Source: Larix sibirica (lineage: Eukaryota; Streptophyta; Pinopsida; Pinales; Pinaceae). Taken from it: DNA of 10,246 nucleotides. How positions within the stretch are numbered: position 1 is the first letter of the stretch; every line of letters begins with the position of its first letter. The notes beneath the pieces are model-generated. The model ran no database searches. It saw nothing but the letters and a program-made list of their open reading frames with translations, and was not told the DNA's origin. The stretch is taken from assembly GCA_004151065.3 (NCBI GenBank), contig NWUY0303876685.1:1-10246 (forward strand), given 5' to 3'. This document shows positions 1-8,544 of this stretch, one piece after another. A program made the position numbers and the translations under genes.

Positions 1-343
1 TAGTATTTATTAATAAACATTAGATAAAATGGGACCAAGGGTCCTACACTATTCAATTGTCAAATGATTTTGATAGTGCAGAGTTAAGAGAACAAATTAT
101 TATTGGTCTCAAGCAAAATTGAACATTATAAAGTTTGTCTTTAAAATATTTTTTAATGATTTTATTATTATTGTTCATTTTTGCAAAAATGTATTGGGCT
201 TCTATCGCTAGTTCAAATTTAAGCCAACACCATCTAAGGTCGACCAGAGATATAATACATCATATTCCAAGTCATGAGGAAGAGCAGGCATGAGGTTAAA
301 AATATAACATTGTTTTGTTTATAAAAAAGTTTTTGGGTTTTGG
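1..343. other. AT-rich stretch, nothing recognised
   Basis: AT-rich DNA without a convincing gene. One short plus-strand frame (about 34-119), ending ELREQIIIGLKQN and a stop, faintly recalls the helical part of plant retrotransposon Gag proteins, but it is far too short to assign. Confidence 0.4.
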
Positions 344-850
344 TTATTGAGTCCAACTTCCTAAGTCATCGACAACACGACCACCAAACACCACAGTCAT
401 CAAGTACATGAAATCCCAAGTACCGAAAAGAACACTCAAACCAAGCGCTAAGAAGGTAGCCCACAAGGGGCCAAAATACCATGCACTATGCATCAAGCAA
501 ACATTGAAACACTAGTACATATTAACATATAAATTGGGTTTTATGTTCATGTGTGTGGGATATTTCTCACTGCACAAGGAATAAAAACTAATGGCCAAGC
601 ACTCAGGATCAAGGCGGCATGAAAGAGCCAGGGCATAGTATCCATAAGCCACAAGGAGCACACTATTGGCAATACCAAATACTACAGTCATAACCAAATG
701 TTGATCGCCTGAAAGCCAGGTGATAGAGAATTTGGGTATGTAGATCATATTTTGCATGTTTGTAGGGGAGTAAATTCTCAAAGGCATGGGAACCATGGAC
801 CTGAATGGTGAAGTGGTGACTATGTTATGAGGTGGGGATCTGCATGTCAC
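344..850 (-). pseudogene. Unrecognised membrane-protein-like ORF remnant
   Basis: I do not recognise this. The minus-strand frame is open from about 850 to a TAG at 512-514 and then again to a TAA at 344-346. The first part (112 codons, starting with GTG, no ATG near) has a clear hydrophobic segment, LVMTVVFGIANSVLLVAYGY and following residues, at residues 52-78. After the stop the same frame gives WYFGPLWATFLALGLSVLFG, also membrane-like, and ends VVDDLGSWTQ. The stretch is less A/T-biased than its neighbours and its frame persists across only one stop over 169 codons, which hints at a decayed gene or exon. MTVVFG occurs in both halves (codons at 674-691 and 383-400, 16 of 18 bases alike). 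Chance open frame remains possible. Confidence 0.3.
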
Positions 851-905
851 AAAAGCTCATTCTTGAGCAAATTCTCAAAGCCAAATACAAGCCAGAGAAT
901 GCTAA

Positions 906-953
906 TATTGTAATTGATCGAAAATTTGAGGCTTGTGGGCATCAATTACAATA
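906..953. repeat. Perfect 13-bp inverted repeat (stem-loop)
   Basis: TATTGTAATTGAT (906-918) and its exact reverse complement ATCAATTACAATA (941-953) flank a 22-nt loop. The stem has only two G-C pairs, so it is weak. Its role is unknown; it could be the core of a small inverted-repeat element, but no target duplication is visible. Confidence 0.7.
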
Positions 954-981
954 AGGTTGCTCTATTTTATGAATATGACAG

Positions 982-1185
982 ATGGTATTCAAATATGTCA
1001 AGATCACTAATGATGACATTTCCCTTATTCCTGTTAATAGAATGATTGAAGGATATGATTTGCAGGAAGTTGAATTTTCTTATTCCATTCAATCTAAAGA
1101 ATTATTTTTATCATTTCAAGGTAATATAATATTTCTACAGTCACAGGTGGAAGATTATAACCCATGGACAGATTTGATTAAGTAA
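982..1185 (+). CDS. Short hypothetical ORF, doubtful
   Basis: A 67-codon frame from ATG to TAA. No domain is certain. The segment MIEGYDLQEVEFSYSIQSKE has a passing likeness to the stretch before the Walker A region of ABCB-type transporters (EG...VEFSYPSRPE), but no Walker A or other ABC motif follows, so I do not assign it. In-frame stops lie just upstream (976-978). It may be a decayed exon or a chance ORF. Confidence 0.15.
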   Translation: MVFKYVKITNDDISLIPVNRMIEGYDLQEVEFSYSIQSKELFLSFQGNIIFLQSQVEDYNPWTDLIK

Positions 1186-2276
1186 ATCGAACACCTCCAA
1201 AATTTTAGGCAAGGAATTGACACTTAGTCAGCTAACTTATCCAAATATTATTATTGGTAAGCAATTCAACATTACAAAGCAATATATCAAAAGTTAAAGG
1301 CCAATTCCATATTTTGAGGAGGAAGTTGGACACTTGAGATGTCAATTTCACATTTTATAGCAAATTTAGTGGCGAAATGTAATGGCAATTAAAGATTGCA
1401 CCCTATCTTCAAAGAGATCGATGAACGTCTTCGATAAACCATTGAACTTTCAAGACACAGGTCAGGTAACATCTAGCAGTCAAGGTGTTAAGCAGCCTCA
1501 TCATTTCTAGATTTCCTGCATTTATTCAATATTTATTTACATTTTAGTCTATGGATAAGATTTTATCCCTTGAAATTTGCAATAGCTCAAAGATGTATTT
1601 TCTATTTAGTCTATGGTGTTGAAGGTAGAAGGGGGGGTGGGGGTTCATTCCAAGAGGCCATTGGAGCTCGAATCTTAAAACTACAAGATTGTATATTGAT
1701 ATGTAAGTTTGAGGTTTATGTGCTATATATTATTTTCTGAAGACTTCAGTTAATATCAAGTTAGTATGTGTTTTCTCATGTGCATTTATCTTCTTCTTCT
1801 ATTTGGATGTGATGATTATGGTGTAGTATATGTTGTAGTTCTGAGTTGTAGAATTTTGAAGGTGTAAAGGATTTACATTGGAGAACCTATATTTCACAAA
1901 TCATATCTAAATATTGTTGTTCTATATATGGAAGGATTCCATATGTGGGCATTCTTTTTGAGTAAATGTGTTATTTGGTCAGGATGAGTGAATGACATAT
2001 TTGCTTTAGTGTTTTATTTCTTCTACCTCTTTTCATTTAAACATTGGATAGCTAAGCATGATATTAAATGGCCTTTTGTTTATGGATATGGTGTATTAAA
2101 TCTAAGAGTTTGAAGTGATTTAAGAGCCAAAATTCTAGTTATACTGATCCACCAATCAACCAACCAAATCTATCCTTTTTGAGGTGCCTAAACTTTGTGT
2201 TGTCGCAGTCAAGTGCAAACTTTAGGACTAACAGCTGCCAATAGTGCACGCCCACATTTTTGTATCTAATACACCA
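1186..2276. other. AT-rich noncoding stretch, nothing recognised
   Basis: About 1.1 kb with no ORF of note, no RNA gene and no element that I can identify. It includes a G run with one T interruption (about 1630-1645, AGGGGGGGTGGGGG), the only G-rich cluster in this part, and a short CTTCTTCTTCT stretch near 1790. Confidence 0.5.
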
Positions 2277-2907
2277 AAATCAAACACTCAATCGAAAAAG
2301 TGGTGCCAAATATAACATCTTTTTTTTCAATATGAAAATTACAACATTTTGCAACCATGGCCTTACAACCTCATAATGTTGCTAACAAAAGCTTTAAAGG
2401 CAACCCATTAATTGAGAATTGGTGCTATTGGTAGCACACTTTTTTTCTTTTTTCATGGAAGTTTGTTTTGGAGGGTCGGGGGTGGTTAAAATTACAACTT
2501 GTTTGAAACCTTGTATTTAAGAACCAACACTCTTGCAATACAAATCTTTAAATCAACCCCAAATCAAAAAGTGGTGCTACTAGTAACACCCCTTTTTTGA
2601 ACTTAAAATTGCAACAATTTTTAAACCATGGCCTTAACAATCGAAATCCCTCTAACATAAATCATTAAATCAATACCCAAGTCAAAAAAGTGGAGCTACC
2701 AATAGCAGCCTCCCTTTTTTAGGGTTAAAATTACAAATTTTTTGAAACCATGACCTTGACAATTAGTATTATTGCAACAAAAATCTTAAAATCAATCCAT
2801 GATTCAAAAATAGATTATATCAATAACACTTTTTTTAAGGTTTGAAAATGCAACATTTTAAAATTATACCACGAAAATTTAACATTATTACAAGTGAAAT
2901 CTTAAAA
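2277..2907. repeat. Degenerate tandem array, five units of about 120 bp
   Basis: Five diverged direct copies follow each other: about 2277-2395, 2396-2549, 2550-2666, 2667-2788 and 2789-2907. Unit lengths are 117-122 bp except the second (154 bp), which carries an insertion of about 35 bp around 2455-2490. Each unit begins AAATCAA.CCC, then has TCAAAAAGTGGTGCTACTAG or a variant, a T-run of 6-8, TTAAAATTACAA, AAACCATGGCCTTAACAA, and ends near ACAAAAATCTT. A shorter match (AGCTGCCAATAG with a T-run) at about 2232-2262 may be a partial sixth copy. No coding potential is seen. Confidence 0.8.
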
Positions 2908-3120
2908 ATAAGAAAAGAATAAATAATAAATATAACAAATAATAAATAAAAACAAAACATTTTATATGGGAAAATGACATGATTTACAAATAATTTAAAT
3001 AACACATAATTGAATTATGCCCCCACACCTAACTTCCTTTTTTTTCAAACACAAATGCACGCCATTTAAAACAAATATTTTAAAAAAATTATAAAAATTA
3101 ATGCAAACACATTTAAAAAA
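2908..3120. repeat. A-rich low-complexity stretch
   Basis: From 2908 to 2957 there is an imperfect AAATAAT-type simple repeat (AATAAATAATAAATATAAC and similar). It is followed by A/T-rich sequence with short A and T runs up to 3120. No ORF or known element is visible. Confidence 0.6.
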
Positions 3121-3155
3121 AAACCTCCCCTCAGTATGAAGGAGTGGGAGGGTTT
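3121..3155. repeat. GC-rich stem-loop beside the LINE 3' end
   Basis: AAACCTCCC (3121-3129) can pair with GGGAGGGTTT (3146-3155) with one bulged G, and CTC (3130-3132) with GAG (3142-3144), leaving a loop of about 9 nt. The flanking A run on the left and TTTT on the right could lengthen the stem. It stands out in AT-rich surroundings. Its role is unknown. Confidence 0.6.
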
Positions 3156-3180
3156 GTTTTCTTTAGGAAAAAAAAAACTA

Positions 3181-3670
3181 TACTTATATTGAGTATATAT
3201 AAAATGAACAATACATATCCAAGATGATCAAATGATACAGTGAAATAGCAAATAGCCCACAAACTAGATCTGGCACAAAGCTAATCAAACATAAGTTAAT
3301 CAACCACAAACCCTCAACAAATATATGGAAAGACAAAATGAAAAATATAAGAGACCACCGGGAGAAAAAACCAGTTGAGGGCACCACCATCCCATAAACA
3401 AAATGATCACAATAGTTATTAGAAATAGGGAAACAAAAAACAAAAAAGGGAAAACTACAGGCACCCCACTATGCTATAATATGAGGAACCTCCAATATAT
3501 AGAAATAGGAATGTTAAAATAATCCGCCAACTAATATATATTTTTTCACCCTAGTATAAAAGTCATCACCCAGCAGAGTAGAGAAACGCTAGTAAAGCTA
3601 AAATATATAGGACACCAAAATCTGAAAATGGAAATAGAGGGATCAATGTGCGATTTGGTGCCCTACAAGT
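3181..3670 (-). other. LINE 3' UTR (probable)
   Basis: Downstream of the ORF2 stop on the minus strand lies about 490 nt of T-rich noncoding sequence with GGTGGTGCCCTC, TTCTCCCGGTGG and a final TATACTCAATATAAGTATAG. An open frame at 3184-3390 encodes only a hydrophobic, low-complexity peptide and is not a gene. No poly(A) run follows on the minus strand; the next bases are a run of T. The tail is therefore lost or the element ends elsewhere (a plus-strand T run at 3036-3043 is another candidate). Confidence 0.45.
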
Positions 3671-3734
3671 TCAAAATTGAAATATATGGATGCTTTCCTC
3701 TTCAAATAATAACTCATCAACAAACAATTGACTG

Positions 3735-4130
3735 AGAATATACCCCTTGATTCCCTATAAAGCTGATTTGGAAAGCTTATCTGCCACCTGATTATGCTCC
3801 TGATAAATATGCTGAAAAATAATGCCCACAAACTCAGTGACTAAGCCTCTTATTTTTCCCATCCAAAATCTCAAAACCGATACCTACAATTCACATTTGT
3901 TATGTTCCCAATCAATTATAATTTTAAGTCGCCTGCCACTTATATGCAATCAATATTTTAAGTCTAGCAAAATAAAGTAATAACCATAAAGCCAACATGT
4001 CACCTTTGGTATTATATCTTGCACCACAGTTCATGCTAAGTTTGTACTATTGGATTATCCAACCATGAAATCACCCTGAACCCACCACGAGTTGCATTTG
4101 TTTGTGAGGGTCCATGAACTAGCCTCTACA
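3735..4130 (-). other. C-terminal RNase H domain of ORF2, degenerate
   Basis: Some plant L1 elements carry a C-terminal type-1 RNase H that removes the RNA strand from the RNA:DNA hybrid. Seen here: a decayed N-terminal strand (MQLVVGSG where FDGAS is expected), NTKGDMLALWLLLYFARLKI (the NN.AE..AL....A motif), ATKIIIDWEHNKCEL (the GDSK-(L/I)-V-I stretch), VTEFVGIIFQHIYQEHNQVA and DKLSKSAL (the F.HI.RE.N..AD.LSK end). A frameshift near 3925 separates the last two motifs from the first two. The first catalytic Asp and the GDS Asp are gone and Glu is replaced by Asp; the final Asp in VADKLSK remains. Assignment rests mainly on the very typical C-terminal block. Confidence 0.82.
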
Positions 4131-4436
4131 CCAATCCATAGAGAAAGTGGGAATGAATGATCTTCGCAAAGAATACGACTGATCGAGATTCTAATCCTGA
4201 TGACATTCCTTGTAAGCAGCGACTGCCTGAATTCCCACCAAAATAGATTCCCACCATAACAACCATAGTTCCTTTGCCTTCAAAAAGAAAATGATTGTGA
4301 TATTTTCATATCTCCCAACAAATAAAGTCGAGCAACTCCTCCCAATCCTTGTAAGTTGTATCCATGAACCAAAAAAAGATGATAGCGGGGCCATGGACCA
4401 GTCCCAAGATAAATGATAGATCATATTTATAAATCT

Positions 4437-4700
4437 CTAAACATTGCACCTAAAAGCACAAAAAATTAGCAAATTAACCACCAATTCAACCTCACAACCG
4501 TATAAAATGGAGATATTGGGGCCCACACCACCATGCTTTATGTAAGTATACCATGTAAGGATATGATTACCCAAATCCAACCATATAAAAAGTTTGATTT
4601 TTAAAGGAACCGACCAATTCCACACATCTCGATGCCACCAATGATCCTCTGCCACCACATCTTCCAGTAAAGCACCATAAGCCAGCTTAACATTTATCAC
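4437..4700 (-). other. zf-RVT domain of ORF2
   Basis: The protein INVKLAYGALLEDV...WWHRDVWNWSVPLKIKLFIWLDLGNHILTWYTYIKHGGVGPNISILYGCEVELVVNLLIFC (excerpted) matches the zf-RVT pattern found after the RT in plant L1 ORF2: SVK.AY, a W..+W....P.K+..F.W core, ILT...+.+.G..GP..C..C and a distal H/C. The first Cys of the usual CxxC pair has become Ile-Ser while the later Cys remain, so zinc binding was probably already lost. Upstream, 4700-5440 holds the conserved thumb-to-zf-RVT spacer in the same frame, including ARPKHLGGWGIKN, with about eight stops. Confidence 0.85.
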
Positions 4701-5439
4701 ACCAGTCCTACCATTCCAAGATGAGCTTAAGGTGTCTTCACCAGTAGATAATTGTATTCCACCACTCTATAGACCCAAAATATACCAATGCCATTCCTCG
4801 CACAACTACCTGGTAATTCCTAAATGTTATGCCTCCATCCATTGATGCCACACGTCCAATGATCCAACAGATACAACCACCTGATTTAAAGTGAACAGAA
4901 TATTTTCCTTAAGTACCACTCCTAGCTCAAATGATAACTTGTAGTCAGAAGGGCCACTAATGATAAGGTCATCCCCCACCCTAGTCAAACACCCATCACC
5001 AGGGACCTAGGCCAACCAGTTACTAAGAAGCTAAAAAGAAGATACCAAGAAATTCCATATGTTTGATACACCTTTGACAAGCTTGTTCACGGACCTAACC
5101 CACTGCACAATATAAATATCTTTAAAATATTTACGAAGAATCACCCGATGCCAAAGGTTGTCAACAAAAAGAGCTCACTACAAAAATTTGGCCGAAAGAG
5201 CACGAGCAAACAAGAAAATGTTTTTTATCCCCCAGCCACCCAAATGTTTGGGTCTAGCCAAAACTTGTCAATTAGTCAAATGGAACTTAGATTCATCCTT
5301 GGTCCCTAACCATACCAAATTAAAAACTCTCATTCGAATGCCCCTTAAGATAGATTTAGGAATATTGCATAAAGAAATACAATAAACCAGCAAGTTCTCC
5401 AATACCGACTTCACAAGAGTTAATCTACCACCCAAAGAC

Positions 5440-6480
5440 AACCATCTAAAACACTAGTGATTGACCCTATTATCAAACCTTTTTAGAAGCCAATGCCAGT
5501 CACTAGCCAAATAATTAGTTGGTTTGATATAATAACCCAAATATTTTGTTCCACCGCTTAGTGGAAATACTTTGAAAGGTAAGATCTGACCAATATGCAA
5601 CACAAGATCCATGTCCATGCCATGTTCTAAAAGGGAATACTTTGTCTCACTGATGAGCATCCCAGTAACCCTACTGAACAACCCAAAAATATCCTTGTAG
5701 GCCAACCAATCATGCATAGATCCTGCACCAAATAACATTATATCATCCACAAAAAGTAGATGAGTAATGCACACAAGAACTGAAGCATTGATACCCCTCA
5801 AGCCTTCCTCAACTCTGTTGTCCTCAATCAACATGCTCAACCCTTCAATGACTAATGAAAACAATAGAGGAGATAATAGAAAACCCTGACGAATACCCCT
5901 AGATACTTTGAAGAAATTGGTAGGTGCCCCATTTAACAATATAACAAAGTTTGCATAGACAACACATTCCATAACCCAATTCGTAGCCTCCAAGTTGAGA
6001 CCAATTTGCAAAAGAATCAGTCTTAAAAAACCCCAGTCGACCTAGTCATATGCCTTGACTAGGTCCAATTTAAGCACCATTGAATCCAGCTTGCGATATT
6101 TAATACTATGAAAGATCTCCTAAGCTACACAAATAACATCCAAGATTTCGTCGATTTTCCAAGAAACCAAATTGCTCCCTAAAAATGTGCTTAGATAATA
6201 AACGTTTCAACCTGCAAGCAATGATCTTCAAAACTAATTTATATACCAAATTACATAATGAAATTGGCTTGAATTCATTAAAGGAATACGGATTTGAACA
6301 CTTCGGAATAAGAGCAATAAAGGTAGCATTCAATGCACCCGAGATCTTGCCAATAGTATGAGATTCTTCCACAACCTCCAACAAATCAGGCCCCAAAATA
6401 TCAAAAATTTACAGAAAGAGTTCCATCGTCCATCCATATGGACCTGGAATCTTAGATTTTGCGAAACCCGACAAAAAATA
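5440..6480 (-). other. Reverse transcriptase domain of ORF2
   Basis: Non-LTR reverse transcriptase motifs occur in order on the minus strand. IPGPYGWTMELFL matches the S-P-G-P-D-G motif 0. NATFIALIPK and FKPISLCNLVYKLVLKIIA are motifs 1-2; REQFGFLENRR is the following block. KLDLVKAYD-stop-VDW is motif A, with its Asp intact and a TAG at 6042-6044. GIRQGFLLSPLLFSLVIEGL is motif B. FVDDIMLFG (5742-5753 for FVDD) is motif C, with both catalytic Asp present and Val for the usual Ala. Then come a KYLGY block and the thumb-like LSLGGRLTLVKSVLEN. A frameshift near 6150 and stops at 6409, 6120 and 5454 disable it. Open reading frames on the plus strand here are antisense shadows. Confidence 0.93.
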
Positions 6481-7129
6481 TTTAATCTCGTCTAGGGATA
6501 TTGAGTCTGCAACAGTATCCCCTTCGATTTCATAAAAGAAGCGAGGATATTTTTGAATAACTTGCATCTAATCAACAATGGACAAGGTACAAGGATCCTT
6601 AAACAGAAAATTGGAATGGTTCACTACTTCATCAACTAACTGATTGGGCTGCGAAATAAGCCCACCATCAGCATTATGAAGTTCCCAAATAGAATTATCG
6701 ACACACCTACCTTCAACAAATTTATGGAAAAAATTAGTATTGAGATCACCTTGAGATAACCAGATGGCTTTGGTTTTTAGCCTCAAAGTTTCCTCTTCCA
6801 CCTTTAAATAATTCAACTTTCGAATTTCCAAAATTGTCAATCTCTCCTAATTGGAATTGGATAAGATTTCAACCTTGTTGGCCTTATATATTATATCAAT
6901 TTCCAATTCACATTCAATAATATCTTTTTTTGTAAACACCTTTTTAACCCTTTCCCACTTAACAATAGCCGCCTTCAAACTCTTCAATTTATAAACTAAC
7001 CTATCCATAACAAGGGAATCTCCACCTTGACCTGATTGAGCCACTCACTCTTGACCAATCCTGTAAAATCAGTATCTCTGATTCACAAATTATTAAACTT
7101 AAAAGGATAGAGAATCTTATCACCAGACC
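6480..7129 (-). other. Linker between endonuclease and RT in ORF2
   Basis: This region carries the conserved linker of plant L1 ORF2. PFKFNNL, a TGA at 7083-7085 (expected Trp) and IRDTDFTGLVKSEW lie in one frame. KLKSLKAAIVKWERVKKVF and LKVEEETLRLKTKAIWLSQG with DLNTNFFHK lie in the next. The latter corresponds to the family pattern E.....R.+..WL..GD.NT.FFH. TAG stops at 6847 and 6568 interrupt it. YPRFFYEIEGDTVADSISLD leads into the RT domain. No catalytic role is known for this part; it joins the two enzymes. Confidence 0.82.
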
Positions 7130-7821
7130 AAGCTGAAGAAAAATAGGAGAATGATCAGAATTCGTCGAAGCCTCCACCCACAATCTATATCTAAATAGAA
7201 CATCACACAAAGACTCTAAAATCAAAAAACAGTCCAAGTGCCTAGCCATTCCCCCATCCCCCAATCTCTGATTACGCCAAGTCGGCACCATGCGGGTCAG
7301 CAGAGTATCAATCAAACCCGCCTGCTAAAAAGAATCATTGAAGAAAGTACATAGGGGATCTAAGCGCGGCCTATTAGCCCACACTTCAGTATCATCAAAT
7401 GTTGGATTAAAATCCCCATCCAAGATCAAATTCGACAAATTAAGGACACCATCTACCGCCACCTGATCCCAAAAAGGCTTGCGGTCATGAGATGGGCCAT
7501 AACAATTTACCAAGTGCAGATCACAATTAAAACCAATAAACCTGCCACACAGAATAATCCAAGCAAAGATGCAGTAAGGGGAGAGCCTATCCTTCCTAGG
7601 TTTCCAAGCCAACGAAATCCCCCAAACAAACTAACAACATCCAACGTGGACATCTCCCACCCCAAAAGAAGCTTAGAAAAAAAAAGGTGATCTCTTTCAT
7701 CAATAACCATGGTTTCTTATATGAAAATAATTTTGGGATGAGTCTTTTCAATCAAACTTTTGAGGACAAGGTATTTAGAGTGCCGCCCAACACCTCTCAC
7801 ATTTATTGAAATTAGCATCAT
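7130..7821 (-). other. AP-like endonuclease (EEP) domain of ORF2
   Basis: This is the exonuclease-endonuclease-phosphatase fold that nicks the target strand. Residues seen: Asn of SINVRG (codon 7801-7803); Glu at 7714-7716 directly after a TAA stop, in FI-stop-ET where the family has a Gln-Glu-Thr; DVVSLFGG; LHLVNCYGP; GDFNP, with the catalytic Asp and Asn (7406-7417); WRNQRLGDGGMARHLDCF; and STNSDHSPI, with the C-terminal Asp-His pair (7151-7159). A frameshift near 7620 separates the N-terminal 65 residues from the rest, and a TAG at 7325 splits the centre. The catalytic residues themselves all survive, so the damage is to the frame and not the active site. Confidence 0.9.
7818..7821 (-). 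promoter_or_regulatory. ORF1 stop / ORF2 start overlap (ATGA)
   Basis: On the minus strand the run AAAAAATGATG holds the last two lysine codons of ORF1, its TGA stop (7818-7820) and the first ATG of ORF2 (7819-7821); a second ATG follows at 7816-7818. ORF1 and ORF2 thus overlap by 4 nt. Such overlaps allow stop-then-restart translation of a second frame in some non-LTR elements. The overlap is seen; its use is inferred. Confidence 0.7.
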
Positions 7822-8466
7822 TTTTTAGCCCAAGCCAAGGATTTATGATCTCTAAGAGCCTGAATATCGTAGGATGGCACCAAAGTTGAAAGCATATTGA
7901 ATTTAGAAGAAGAAGGATGAATAAGGTCTCCCTGTCAAACCGCGGGTTGAGCCAGATGTAAGGAAGAAAGGACAGTTTCCCAAGATGTAGAAGCCCCCCC
8001 AATCAGCTCGACCGAATAATCACCCCACCCCCACAGAAGAAAAGGATGGAACCCTCACCTCGACATCACCAAATAATTCCACATCACCCCCATAAACATT
8101 CTCCACCCCAAGACACTAGAATCCAAGGGATTTGATCCCTTTCCCCCTACTTTCGATTGTGAAACATCCAAAACATCTAAAGAACCCCCCATCACACCAT
8201 GAACCCCAAAATAATGAGCATATAATTCTCAATTGTTTATAAATTCCAATTCCATCACATTTAATGAAGAGAAAAATGCAAGGCTCAAGCATTTCAACTT
8301 AGAGGCAAGGACCAGGTAATAATGTGTCAAAGCCAAGCTGCTTGATCACCAAATCCCAATCATAACACATCCCATAAAGATCCTTTGGATCGTTACTCTT
8401 GTCAGAGGACCATTACACAAAACCTTTCACCAAGCCATCCTCCTCCGAAGTTGAGCTCGAAGACTG

Positions 8467-8508
8467 GCACTACTTCCAAAGATGACTCACTTCATGACAC
8501 TTTGAGCA
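8467..8508 (-). other. CCHC zinc knuckle of ORF1, with internal stop
   Basis: After the stop at 8539-8541 the same frame continues as VLDYRGIPFHCSKCHEVSHLWK, a stop, then C. The Cys codons at 8506-8508 and 8497-8499, the His codon at 8482-8484 and the Cys codon at 8467-8469 give CX2CX4HX4C spacing, the zf-CCHC_4 type that usually follows DUF4283. A TAG at 8470-8472 sits inside the last X4 spacer. All four zinc ligands survive although the reading frame does not. Such knuckles bind single-stranded nucleic acid. Confidence 0.85.
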
Positions 8509-8544
8509 GTGGAAAGGAATGCCCCGATAATCTAGTACCTACAC

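Larger units (their letters stand above)
3671..7821 (-). pseudogene. LINE ORF2 (endonuclease-RT-zf-RVT-RNase H), broken
   Basis: ORF2 polyproteins nick the target DNA and reverse-transcribe the element RNA there. The start is the ATG at 7821, directly followed by a second ATG; MMLISINVRGVG matches the M-x-x-I-S-x-N-V-R-G start of plant L1 ORF2. The frame changes near 7620, 7115, 7045, 6150 and 3925. Premature stops include 7717-7719, 7325-7327, 7083-7085, 6847-6849, 6568-6570, 6409-6411, 6120-6122, 6042-6044, 5454-5456, 5268-5270, 5175-5180 (two in a row), 4437-4439 and 4191-4193, plus about ten more. The frame ends at a TGA at 3671-3673 after ESIHIFQF. The span equals about 1,380 codons, normal for an L1-type ORF2 with a C-terminal RNase H. 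Identity is firm; the exact C-terminus is less so. Confidence 0.92.

Noticed and set aside
34-119. Possible Gag fragment ending ELREQIIIGLKQN
   Set aside because: Too short, with a stop at once after it and no neighbouring Gag or Pol motif.
982-1185. ABC-transporter-like segment (EGYDLQEVEFSYSIQSKE)
   Set aside because: Only one short stretch is alike and no Walker A, signature or Walker B motif follows, so the match is too weak.
3168-3177. A run on the plus strand as the LINE poly(A) tail
   Set aside because: The LINE is on the minus strand, so its tail would appear as a plus-strand T run; this run has the wrong orientation.
3184-3390. Hydrophobic 68-codon minus-strand ORF
   Set aside because: Follows the ORF2 stop and has no conserved motif; best read as 3' UTR.
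5158-5385. 75-codon plus-strand ORF
   Set aside because: It lies antisense to well-matched ORF2 sequence (ARPKHLGGWGIKN region) and has no family likeness.
7487-7690. 67-codon plus-strand ORF
   Set aside because: Antisense to the endonuclease domain; no domain seen.
7775-8002. 75-codon minus-strand ORF at the ORF1-ORF2 junction
   Set aside because: A neighbouring frame of the ORF1 C-terminus; the true frame there ends QALRDHKSLAWAKK and TGA.
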